A stretch of 41,855 nt of DNA from an uncultured Ruminococcus sp. (GTDB lineage Bacteria > Bacillota > Clostridia > Oscillospirales > Acutalibacteraceae), in contig CADBYC010000023.1 in assembly GCA_902798755.1 (NCBI GenBank), forward strand, positions 1-41,855, given 5' to 3'. The position numbers and the translations under genes were made by a program. A model generated the notes under the pieces. It saw only the letters and a program-made list of their open reading frames with translations. It did no database searches and was not told the origin of the DNA. The first letter of the stretch is position 1; the number at the start of each line of letters is the position of its first letter. Of the stretch, positions 15,364 to 22,867 are shown piece by piece.

Positions 15364-15676
15364 TTTATTATCTCCTTAGCGAGAATAATAGGAAACCCAA
15401 TCATACCGCAGATCGGTATGTCGGGCGTCAGTCAGTGTTATTTTTTTGATAAACCACCTGATATTATACTATATTTATTTCGGAAAAGTCAATAATATGA
15501 TAGGCTGAGGGTATTTCTTCTGTAAAATCAACTGAAATTTAGCATGTTTAATAGAAATTTTTCGTAAATTATGGTTGATTTTCACAGAATTTTATGTTAC
15601 AATAATTGTACTCTAAATTGGATATGTATACTCTGTCGGCGGATTCCGCATAGCAGAGCGTGTATCAAGAGGTATT
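15364..15676. other. Divergent intergenic region between the lipoprotein gene and phoH
   Basis: This 313-bp AT-rich spacer holds a minus-strand promoter for the lipoprotein (TTGACT 15492-15487, 18-bp spacer, TATAAT 15468-15463). A CATACCG/CGGTATG leader hairpin (15402-15420) and the phoH promoter (15575-15603) are also present. No further gene is visible. Confidence 0.7.
15575..15603 (+). promoter_or_regulatory. Promoter of phoH
   Basis: TTGATT (15575-15580), 17-bp spacer, TACAAT (15598-15603), 73 nt before the ATG. Confidence 0.75.
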
Positions 15677-16636
15677 ATGGAACAAATCATCAATATAGAC
15701 CGTATGGAGCATGCCGCCGCGCTGTTCGGCAGCTTTGACTCCAATATCAAAATCATCGAGGACGAATTCAACGTCCGCGTGCACGCGCGGGACAGCGAGC
15801 TGAAGATCTCCGGCGACGCCGAGGGTGTGCTCAAGGCGAGCAAGGTGATCGACAGCCTGCTGAATCTGCTCAACCGCGGCGAACAGCTCAGTGAGCAGAA
15901 CATCACCTACTGCATTTCGCTGGTGAATGAGGGCAGCGAGGAGAAGATCGAGACGCTGGCTTCCGACTGCGTGTGTGTGACCAGCAAGGGCAAGCCCATC
16001 AAGCCTAAGACGATGGGTCAGAAAAAATATTGCTCGGCGATCGAGAACAACACGATCACGATCGCGGTAGGCCCCGCGGGTACGGGCAAGACCTATCTGG
16101 CGGTGGCGATGGCGGTGACGGCGTTCCGCTCAAAGGAAGTCAACCGTATCATTCTCACGCGACCCGCCGTGGAGGCGGGCGAGAAGCTGGGATTTTTGCC
16201 GGGCGATCTGCAAAGCAAGGTCGACCCGTATCTCAGACCGCTGTATGACGCGCTCTTTGATATGCTGGGCGCTGAGACATATCAGAAGTATCTGGAAAGA
16301 GGCAATATCGAGGTAGCGCCCCTCGCGTATATGCGCGGACGTACCCTTGACGACAGCTTTATCATTCTTGATGAAGCGCAGAACACGACCTCTGAGCAGA
16401 TGAAAATGTTCCTCACCCGACTGGGCAACAACTCCAAAATGGTCATCACGGGCGATATCACCCAGATCGACCTGCCCTCGGGCGCAAAATCGGGCTTGAA
16501 GGAAGCCGTGAAGATCCTCAAGGGGATCAAGGGGATCGAGCGCATGACCTTCTCGGACAAGGACGTTGTACGTCATCGACTGGTGCAGGATATCATCCGT
16601 GCCTATGAGAAGGCTCAGGAGAGGAACAGAAGCTGA
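15677..16636 (+). CDS. phoH: PhoH-like ATPase
   Basis: 319 residues. An N-terminal KH-like RNA-binding region (about 20-65) precedes the P-loop ATPase domain, with Walker A G-P-A-G-T-G-K-T at 132-139 and Walker B I-I-L-D-E-A-Q near 233-239. PhoH proteins are thought to act in RNA metabolism. The gene is followed by ybeY as in most Firmicutes. The start at 15677 has AGAGG 5 nt upstream. Confidence 0.95.
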   Translation: MEQIINIDRMEHAAALFGSFDSNIKIIEDEFNVRVHARDSELKISGDAEGVLKASKVIDSLLNLLNRGEQLSEQNITYCISLVNEGSEEKIETLASDCVCVTSKGKPIKPKTMGQKKYCSAIENNTITIAVGPAGTGKTYLAVAMAVTAFRSKEVNRIILTRPAVEAGEKLGFLPGDLQSKVDPYLRPLYDALFDMLGAETYQKYLERGNIEVAPLAYMRGRTLDDSFIILDEAQNTTSEQMKMFLTRLGNNSKMVITGDITQIDLPSGAKSGLKEAVKILKGIKGIERMTFSDKDVVRHRLVQDIIRAYEKAQERNRS

Positions 16637-16828
16637 TCAACATTATCCATTTAATATGAAGAAGGAAGAGAAGAAGCAGAGAAAAGGAATTTGTTTGGTA
16701 GGGATTTCAGATAGTTCATGTCAAAAAACGTCAGCGATCCTTCACTACTCCTTGTTCTGACAGTTCAATAATCTTATCCGAAGGCACATACACGATATGG
16801 ATAATCCATCCAGAGAGTAGGGATAGTT

Positions 16829-17329
16829 ATGATGATGATGGCTATGGCAAACGACAAGGTGAAAGTAATCATTACAGACAGTCAGAAAAAGGTTCGTATC
16901 CCGACGGGACTGCGAATGCGGGTTCGTCGCGCGTGTATCGCCACGCTCAGGGAAGAGGAGTTTAAGGGCAACGCCGAGGTGAACGTCACCTTTGTCGATG
17001 ACGAAGAGATCCACAGCATGAACAAACAGTTCAGAAATATCGACTCTTCGACCGACGTGCTGTCGTTCCCGATGGGCGAGAACGGCGTGTATGACACCAA
17101 CCCCGCTACAGGCGCGAAGATACTCGGCGACGTGGTTATCTCGCTGGAACACGCGGCGGCGCAGGCGGAGGAGTATGAGCACAGCTTTGAGCGAGAGGTC
17201 TGCTACCTGACGGTGCACAGCATGCTCCACCTTCTGGGATACGACCACATGGAAGCGCAGGAAAAGGCGGTCATGCGCATGAAGGAAGAGACCGTCATGG
17301 AGCGTATCGGACTTGCAAGAAGAATATAA
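16829..17329 (+). CDS. ybeY: Endoribonuclease YbeY
   Basis: 166-residue zinc-dependent endoribonuclease for 16S rRNA 3'-end maturation and ribosome quality control. The metal motif H-x3-H-x5-H is intact: His130, His134 and His140 in H-S-M-L-H-L-L-G-Y-D-H. The N-terminus begins with a run of Met codons, so the exact start is uncertain (ATG 16829, 16832, 16835 or 16838). A 192-bp spacer separates it from phoH, longer than usual. Confidence 0.95.
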   Translation: MMMMAMANDKVKVIITDSQKKVRIPTGLRMRVRRACIATLREEEFKGNAEVNVTFVDDEEIHSMNKQFRNIDSSTDVLSFPMGENGVYDTNPATGAKILGDVVISLEHAAAQAEEYEHSFEREVCYLTVHSMLHLLGYDHMEAQEKAVMRMKEETVMERIGLARRI

Positions 17330-17340
17330 CAGAGAATCGG

Positions 17341-17368
17341 GCGCACGCTGAAAAAGCGTGCGCTCTTT
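17341..17368 (+). terminator. Terminator after ybeY
   Basis: Stem GCGCACGC (17341-17348) / GCGTGCGC (17356-17363) followed by TCTTT. The era promoter begins at its 3' edge. Confidence 0.8.
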
Positions 17369-17394
17369 ACAAAAGTCAAAGTTTTGATTATAAT
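17366..17394 (+). promoter_or_regulatory. Promoter of era
   Basis: TTTACA (17366-17371), 17-bp spacer, perfect TATAAT (17389-17394), with a leader of about 145 nt before the era ATG. Confidence 0.75.
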
Positions 17395-17547
17395 AGGGTG
17401 ACTGACGTGAAAGTGCTCATGCTGATAACTATTTTCGATTTTATCGGCTTGCTGTCAGTCAACCGAATTTGCAAATATTGCTTATCCTTCGATCAGACGC
17501 AGACTTTGCTGACAGGGGATATTGATTATGAAAAAGGAAACAATAAC

Positions 17548-18462
17548 ATGAATCAAAAACAGAGATCCGCATTTATTACGATCGTCGGCGTGCCGAACGT
17601 CGGCAAAAGCTCCATATTGAACCGAATCTTGGGACATAAGATCGCGATTGTCAGCTCAAAGCCCCAGACCACCCGCACAAGGATCACGGGGATCCTCACG
17701 GACGGCGAGGATCAGCTCGTGTTTATCGACACGCCGGGACTCCTGAAGCCGAGAAACGAGCTGGGCGAATACATGGTCAAGGCGATCAATGAGAGCGTAC
17801 CGAACGGCGACGTCGCCGTGCTGGTCGTAGAAGCGACGGGCGGGGTGAGAAAGGGTGAACTGAGCCTGATCGAAAAGCTGAAAAAATCCGATATGCCCGC
17901 GATTCTCGCCATCAACAAGATCGACACGCTGAAAAACAAAAAGGAAGAGCTGATGGAAGCGATCCTCTCCTACAGCGAGCTGTATAATTTTGACGCGGTG
18001 GTGCCGATCTCCGCCGAGACGGGAGAGGGCTTTGAGGCGTTATTGGAAGAACTGAAAAAGCACTGCGTCGAGGGCGGTCACTTCTTCGACGACGACGCGA
18101 TCACCGACCAGCCCGAGAAGGTCATCGTCTCGGAGATCATTCGCGAAAAAATCCTCAGGCTGTGCGACAAGGAGATCCCCCACGGCACGGCGGTGGTGAT
18201 CGAAAGCCTGAGAGAGCGCGAGGACGGCGATATCATGGATATCGAGGCAACCATCTTCTGTGAGCGCGACTCGCACAAGGGTATCATCATCGGCAAGAAG
18301 GGCGCAATGCTCAAGAAGATTTCGACCTACGCGCGTCAGGATATCGAGCGGTTCTTCGGCTGCAAGGTGAATCTGCAGACATGGGTCAAGGTCAAGGAGG
18401 ACTGGCGCAACAGACGCGCGCTGCTGACAAACTTCGGCTACGACAAAAAGAATTTTGAATGA
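17548..18462 (+). CDS. era: GTPase Era
   Basis: 304-residue essential GTPase that binds the 3' end of 16S rRNA during 30S assembly. GTPase motifs: G1 G-V-P-N-V-G-K-S-S near 14-22, G3 D-T-P-G, G4 N-K-I-D. The C-terminal KH domain has G-K-K-G-A-M-L-K-K-I at about 255-264. The ATG at 17548 (AAAGGA 9 nt upstream) gives the standard N-terminus; a longer frame upstream contains leader sequence only. It follows ybeY but has its own promoter and terminator boundary. Confidence 0.97.
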   Translation: MNQKQRSAFITIVGVPNVGKSSILNRILGHKIAIVSSKPQTTRTRITGILTDGEDQLVFIDTPGLLKPRNELGEYMVKAINESVPNGDVAVLVVEATGGVRKGELSLIEKLKKSDMPAILAINKIDTLKNKKEELMEAILSYSELYNFDAVVPISAETGEGFEALLEELKKHCVEGGHFFDDDAITDQPEKVIVSEIIREKILRLCDKEIPHGTAVVIESLREREDGDIMDIEATIFCERDSHKGIIIGKKGAMLKKISTYARQDIERFFGCKVNLQTWVKVKEDWRNRRALLTNFGYDKKNFE

Positions 18463-18486
18463 TACTGTTCAGAGTGACAGAGATAC

Positions 18487-18516
18487 AAAAACCCCCGATT
18501 CGGCTGAATCGGGGGT
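18487..18516 (-). terminator. Terminator of the SCIFF operon
   Basis: Stem ACCCCCGATTC (18491-18501) / GAATCGGGGGT (18506-18516), followed on the minus strand by a T-run. It lies between the convergent era and SCIFF maturase genes and may also stop era transcripts. Confidence 0.9.
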
Positions 18517-18531
18517 AAACTGTTTATGAAA

Positions 18532-19917
18532 TCATTCTGCGGCGGCGCTCTGTGCCTGAGCGACCTTCATCATGATCGCGCATTCGATACGCTTCTTGAA
18601 CAGCTCGCAGCCGTACTGATAGGTGCCGGTGACGGAGCCGGTCGCGTGGTAGGCGTTGGCGGCACAGCCGCCGGAGCAATACAGCTTTGCCCAGCAATCC
18701 TTGCAGTCGGGGCGGGCGTAGGCGTTGCACAGCTTGAATTCGTCCTGAACGGCGGGTTTGGTGACGCCGTCATAGACGTTGCCGAGCAGGTAGTCGGGGT
18801 TGCCGACGAACTGGTGACACGGATAGAGGTCGCCCCACGGGGTGACCGCCATGTACTCGGTACCCGAGCCGCAGCCCGAGATGCGCTTGTAGATGCACGG
18901 GCCCGCGTTGAGGTCGAGCATATAGTGGTAGAAGGTGATGGGCTTTCCCTCTTTTTCTCTGCGGAGCATATCCTTGGCGAGGATCTCGTACTGCTCGAAC
19001 AGGACGGGCAGATCGTCGTAGGTCAGGGCGTAGGGATCATCGGGGGGACAGACGACCGGCTCCATCGAAAGCTCCGTGAAGCCGAGGTCAGCCATATGGA
19101 AGATATCGTTGGTGAAGTCGGTGTTGTTGTGCGTAAAGGTGCCGCGGATGTAGTAGCCCCTGTTGCCGCGGCGCTCAACAAAGTGTTGGAATTTAGGCAC
19201 GATGATATCATAGCTGCCGTTGCCGTTGACGGTCTTTCTCAGGCGGTCGTGCACTTCTTTCCTGCCGTCAAGACTGAGGACGACGTTGTGAAATTCCTTG
19301 TTGGCGAAATCGATGACCTCGTCGTCAAGCAGCACGCCGTTGGTGGTGAGGGTAAAGCGGAAGTTCTTGCCCTTTTCCTTTTCGATGCTCCTGCAGTAGG
19401 CGACGGTCTCTTTGACGACGTCAAAGTTCATCAGCGGCTCTCCGCCGAAGAAATCGACCTCTAAGTTTCTGCGCGAGCCGGAGTGCTCGATCAGAAAGTC
19501 GATCGCCTGCTTAGCGACCTCAAGGCTCATCAGCGCGCGGTCGCCGTGATACTTGCCCTGGCTTGCGAAGCAATATTCACAGTTGAGGTTGCAGGTGTGC
19601 GCGACGTGCAGGCACAGCGCCTTGACGACGGTGTTGCGCGCCTTGAAGTCAAAGGCGAGATCCTCGTAATCATCAGTCGCAAAGAGCTTTCCCTCACTTT
19701 TCAGCTCCTCAACGTCGTCGATACAGTCGCGGATCTCCGCTTCGTCGATGCTGTCGTCGCCGTTGTATTTTTCGAGCATTGCCGCGACGATCTCGTCTTT
19801 ATTGGCGGTCTCATACATTTCGATCACGTCATAGGCGAGGTCATCCACCGTATGGACGCTGCCGCTGAAAACGTCGAGGACGATATTGTAGCCGTTTTGC
19901 TTGTAGCAGTGTATCAT
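18532..19917 (-). CDS. Radical SAM SCIFF peptide maturase
   Basis: 461-residue radical SAM/SPASM enzyme of the CteB type (thioether-forming SCIFF maturase). An N-terminal RRE-like peptide-recognition region (about 1-95) comes first. The SAM [4Fe-4S] motif is Cys109, Cys113 and Cys116 in C-N-L-N-C-E-Y-C, with G-G-E-P at 158-161. The Cys-rich SPASM region (about 345-450, including C-K-D-C-W-A-K-L-Y-C-S-G-G-C) holds two auxiliary clusters. It installs Cys sulphur-to-Thr alpha-carbon crosslinks in the adjacent precursor. The ATG at 19917 has GGAGGAG upstream. It lies 96 nt downstream of the precursor, behind a strong hairpin. The order precursor-maturase is conserved across Clostridia. Confidence 0.96.
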   Translation of the reverse strand: MIHCYKQNGYNIVLDVFSGSVHTVDDLAYDVIEMYETANKDEIVAAMLEKYNGDDSIDEAEIRDCIDDVEELKSEGKLFATDDYEDLAFDFKARNTVVKALCLHVAHTCNLNCEYCFASQGKYHGDRALMSLEVAKQAIDFLIEHSGSRRNLEVDFFGGEPLMNFDVVKETVAYCRSIEKEKGKNFRFTLTTNGVLLDDEVIDFANKEFHNVVLSLDGRKEVHDRLRKTVNGNGSYDIIVPKFQHFVERRGNRGYYIRGTFTHNNTDFTNDIFHMADLGFTELSMEPVVCPPDDPYALTYDDLPVLFEQYEILAKDMLRREKEGKPITFYHYMLDLNAGPCIYKRISGCGSGTEYMAVTPWGDLYPCHQFVGNPDYLLGNVYDGVTKPAVQDEFKLCNAYARPDCKDCWAKLYCSGGCAANAYHATGSVTGTYQYGCELFKKRIECAIMMKVAQAQSAAAE

Positions 19918-19944
19918 AAACTCCTCCGGTAAGAAATAATTTGC

Positions 19945-19994
19945 ATAAGGAAAGCCGTCAAACCATGGCGGATCAACGGCTGAAAATTCCTTAT
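19945..19994 (-). promoter_or_regulatory. Intercistronic hairpin between SCIFF precursor and maturase
   Basis: Nested stems ATAAGGAA/TTCCTTAT (19945-19952, 19987-19994) and AGCCGT/ACGGCT (19953-19958, 19976-19981). There is no U-run, so it is more likely an RNA-stability or processing element that uncouples precursor and enzyme levels than a full terminator. Confidence 0.65.
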
Positions 19995-20013
19995 TGTGTT
20001 CAGACGTATCAGA

Positions 20014-20166
20014 TTACTTCTCGCTGACGCACTTCTCGCACTGCTGGTTAGCAACACCGCAGGAAGTTTTGCAAGCGGACTGGCAGGAGGTCTGGCATTC
20101 GCCGCAACCGCCGGTCTTGACGCTGGTTTTCAGGTCGCGAGTCTCGATGGTCTTGATTCTTTTCAT
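20014..20166 (-). CDS. SCIFF ranthipeptide precursor
   Basis: A 50-residue peptide that falls below most gene-calling limits. ATG 20166-20164 follows AAGGAGTG; the stop is at 20016-20014. It matches the SCIFF family (six cysteines in forty-five residues) in its basic N-terminus and its core G-G-C-G-E-C-Q-T-S-C-Q-S-A-C, then K-T-S-C-G-V-A-N-Q-Q-C. Cysteines lie at 21, 24, 28, 32, 36, 43 and 46: the usual six plus one extra near the C-terminus. The maturase gene follows directly. The mature product's role is unsettled; SCIFF peptides are nearly universal in Clostridia and have been linked to quorum sensing or metabolism. Confidence 0.95.
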   Translation of the reverse strand: MKRIKTIETRDLKTSVKTGGCGECQTSCQSACKTSCGVANQQCEKCVSEK

Positions 20167-20196
20167 AATATGTCACTCCTTGATTGGTATGGGAAT

Positions 20197-20225
20197 ATTT
20201 TAACACGCAGAATGTGCTTTGTCAA
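20197..20225 (-). promoter_or_regulatory. Promoter of the SCIFF operon
   Basis: Minus strand perfect TTGACA (20225-20220), 17-bp spacer, TAAAAT (20202-20197) with a TG extended -10. The -35 hexamer contains the TGA stop codon of the upstream decarboxylase gene. Confidence 0.85.
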
Positions 20226-21610
20226 CCGCATATTGAAACTAAGGGAAAGGTCGAACGATCGCTTTGTATCTCGTTTCCCGCCGCTTCCAGTCGTCTGAGC
20301 TGTGACAGGACGTCGGAGTCGATGATCTCGCCCGGAACGATCAGCGGTACGCCGGGCGGATAAACGCGGATATATTCGCGTGAAACTTTGCCCTCTGCCG
20401 TGTCAATATCGAGCGTTTCGCCGTCGCGTGCGAGCGCTTCGCCGATAGTACATTGCTGTCGGGGCAGAGAACGGGACACAGGTTTTGCGGTATGCTCTGC
20501 GCTTTTGCATCGGCTGTCGATCTCGATGAGAGCGCTGAGCAGGCGGTCAAAGCCCTCGTCCGTATCGCAGACGGAGGTCATGGCGAGCGCGTAGTCGCCG
20601 AGCGCCATCTCGAGCTCGATACGGTAATCGGAGCGCAACAGCGCCATCAGCTCTTTGCCGCTCATACAGCCATTGCAAAAGATACACAGCTTTCCGATAT
20701 CAAAAGCATAGACTTTTTCATCGGCATTGAACCTGTCAAATGAAACGGACAGATGATGAAGCGCGCGGGCGGCTTCTGAAAACTTTGTCAAGCGCCCGAT
20801 ATACGCAGTGAAATCCCGCTCACTGTTTTGCAGGTAGTTAAGACAGCGGTCAATGGACGCGAGTAGGACATAGGACGGACTGCTCGTTTCAAAAACAGAG
20901 AGCTGGCGGCTCAGTTCCTTTGCCAGCTCGCCGTCGTTCGTCAGCAGTAATGCCGTCTGCGTCATGGCGGGCAGGGTCTTGTGCAGACTGAGCACCGCCG
21001 CGTCCGCACCGCATTGGACAGCGCTTAGCGGAAAGCGGTCGGAGAACGGAAAATGCGCTCCGTGCGCCTCGTCTACGAGAAGCCTTGCGCCGTGGGCGTG
21101 ACAGATTGCAGAGATACGCTCGATATCCGACGCGACGCCCTCATAGGTGGGAGAGGTGACGACGACGAGAGAGATCGCGGGATCGGCGTTCAGCTTTTGC
21201 TCGATCAATTCGGGCGGGACAGAAGCAAAGATACCCGTCCCGTCGATCAGCTCGGGGACAATGTAATCCGTATGCAGACCGCACAGCTCGGCGGCGTGAT
21301 AGACGGACATATGGCTGTTGCGGGCGATCAGCACGCGGTCGCCGTATTTGGTCATCGCGCGCACAGCCGAGAGTATGCCTACGGTCGAGCCGTTGACGAG
21401 CGCGAAGGCATAGCGTGAGCAAAACAGCTTTGCCGCTGTTTCCTGCAACTCACAAAGACAGCCGACGGGCTCGTGCAGATTATCAAAGCCGTCGATCTCC
21501 GTGACGTCGATCTCATAGGGTAGACCGTCGGTCGGTGTTCTTTTGTGTCCCGGCATATGGAACGGATAGACGCCGCTGTCGGAATAGGCTTTCAGCTTTT
21601 CGTACAGCAT
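20222..21610 (-). CDS. Orn/Lys/Arg decarboxylase family PLP enzyme
   Basis: 462-residue fold type I PLP enzyme of the short YaaO/SpeA-like Firmicute group, which decarboxylates arginine, lysine or ornithine for polyamine synthesis. It starts near Y-P-F-H-M-P-G-H-K-R, typical of the family. The PLP Lys is in S-L-H-K-T-L-P-A, preceded by D-E-A-H-G-A-H, and the C-terminal domain has Y-P-P-G-V-P-L. Substrate cannot be told from sequence. The ATG at 21610 is 2 nt after the stop of the upstream gene (TGACCATG), implying coupling. The 78 extra open codons upstream only read through that gene out of frame. Confidence 0.92.
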   Translation of the reverse strand: MLYEKLKAYSDSGVYPFHMPGHKRTPTDGLPYEIDVTEIDGFDNLHEPVGCLCELQETAAKLFCSRYAFALVNGSTVGILSAVRAMTKYGDRVLIARNSHMSVYHAAELCGLHTDYIVPELIDGTGIFASVPPELIEQKLNADPAISLVVVTSPTYEGVASDIERISAICHAHGARLLVDEAHGAHFPFSDRFPLSAVQCGADAAVLSLHKTLPAMTQTALLLTNDGELAKELSRQLSVFETSSPSYVLLASIDRCLNYLQNSERDFTAYIGRLTKFSEAARALHHLSVSFDRFNADEKVYAFDIGKLCIFCNGCMSGKELMALLRSDYRIELEMALGDYALAMTSVCDTDEGFDRLLSALIEIDSRCKSAEHTAKPVSRSLPRQQCTIGEALARDGETLDIDTAEGKVSREYIRVYPPGVPLIVPGEIIDSDVLSQLRRLEAAGNEIQSDRSTFPLVSICG

Positions 21611-21612
21611 GG

Positions 21613-22866
21613 TCAGCGCTCCGCGTTGGACAGCATCAGCTTGATGCGGTTCTCCTGATTGATCGCGGTGGCGCCGGGGTCGTAGTCGATGGCGACGATA
21701 TTGACGCCGGGGTTGCGCTCCTTGAGGGGCTTCATCATGCCCTTGCCCGCAATATGATTGGGCAGACAGCCGAAGGGCTGGGTGCAGATGATGTTGGTCA
21801 CGCCCTCGTTGATCAGCTCGAGCATTTCCGCGGTCAGGAGCCACCCTTCGCCCATCTTCGCGCCCTGACTGATATAGCCGCGGACGCGCTGCTGTGTTTC
21901 ATCAAAATCCGCCATCGGCATGAAGTTCGGATAATGCTCCTGCATCATACGGCGGATATAGCGCTGTTTTTTCAGCAGGAAGCGGTACAGGAATTTGGAG
22001 CCGAACGCCTTGAACGGGCGGATTCGGTAGAGGTCGTAGTCGACAAGACCGTTGTACACGCAGTACAGGCAGAAGTCGACAAAGCCCGGGATAACAGGCT
22101 CGACGTTTTCTTTGAGCAGAAATCGCTCGAGATTGTTGTTGCCTAAGGGAGAGAACTTGACGTAGATTTCGCCGACGATGCCGACCTTGACCTTGTCGCG
22201 CGGGGTATCGCCGAGGATCTTGTTGAAGTCGTCCGCGATCAGGCGGTAGTTCTCCTTGACATGGCTGTAGCGCATGGAGGAGGCGTGGGCGCTTTCGTCC
22301 AGCAGACGGTTGACCCACTTCTTGACGGTGCGGTCGGTCTCGCCCTTTGTCTTTTCATAGGGGCGGCACTGGTTTGCCATCAGCATCATCAGATCGCCGT
22401 AAAAGGCGCAGTAGAGCATGCGGTACAGCATGGGCAGGGTGAGCTTGAAGCCCGGGTGCTTTTCGAGCATGTTGAAGTTGAGCGAGATGACGGGGATATG
22501 ACCGTAGCCTGCCTTTTTCAGCGCCTTGCGCAACAGGTATATGTAGTTGGAGGCGCGGCAGCCGCCGCCTGTCTGGGTGATCAGGAGGGCGACCTTGTCC
22601 TTATCGTAGCGACCCGATTCGACGGCGTTGATCAGCTGTCCGATGACCAGCAGCGCGGGATAGCAGGTGTCGTTGTGGACGTATCTGAGCCCCGATTCCT
22701 TGACATTGCCGTCGACGTCCTCGAGAAAGTCGATCTTGTAGCCGTAGCGGACGAGGACGTTGGAGATCAGCTTGAAGTGGATGGGCAGCATCGTGGGCAC
22801 GAGGATGGTGTATTCGCGCCGCATTTCTTCGGTGAATTTGACATATTCGGCTTTTGCGGCAGCCAT
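21613..22866 (-). CDS. 2-hydroxyacyl-CoA dehydratase-type (HgdB/C-like) protein, C-terminal partner
   Basis: 417 residues resembling the last third of the fused clostridial BadF-DUF2229-HgdB proteins. It carries cluster-ligand cysteines in H-N-D-T-C-Y-P-A, T-G-G-G-C-R-A-S-N-Y and C-T-Q-P-F-G-C-L-P-N-H. Its ATG is 1 nt after the stop of the 1029-residue gene upstream (TAAGATG). In many relatives the two are one polypeptide of about 1400 residues, so they probably form one complex. The true substrate is unknown; no fermentation-pathway genes are adjacent. The decarboxylase gene follows after 2 nt. Confidence 0.85.
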   Translation of the reverse strand: MAAAKAEYVKFTEEMRREYTILVPTMLPIHFKLISNVLVRYGYKIDFLEDVDGNVKESGLRYVHNDTCYPALLVIGQLINAVESGRYDKDKVALLITQTGGGCRASNYIYLLRKALKKAGYGHIPVISLNFNMLEKHPGFKLTLPMLYRMLYCAFYGDLMMLMANQCRPYEKTKGETDRTVKKWVNRLLDESAHASSMRYSHVKENYRLIADDFNKILGDTPRDKVKVGIVGEIYVKFSPLGNNNLERFLLKENVEPVIPGFVDFCLYCVYNGLVDYDLYRIRPFKAFGSKFLYRFLLKKQRYIRRMMQEHYPNFMPMADFDETQQRVRGYISQGAKMGEGWLLTAEMLELINEGVTNIICTQPFGCLPNHIAGKGMMKPLKERNPGVNIVAIDYDPGATAINQENRIKLMLSNAER

Positions 22867-22867
22867 C

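Noticed and set aside
16637-16828. Small genes or a gene remnant between phoH and ybeY
   Set aside because: A 34-codon plus frame lacks a ribosome binding site, and a minus-strand stretch (about 16738-16800) reads like a 26-residue protein tail but is too short to identify. I cannot support either as a feature.
18526-19464. 312-codon plus-strand open frame
   Set aside because: Antisense shadow of the radical SAM maturase, whose Cys motifs and codon pattern are clear.
21611-21844. 78-codon N-terminal extension of the decarboxylase
   Set aside because: It reads the upstream dehydratase gene out of frame and is Arg/Gln/His-rich; the family start is at 21610.
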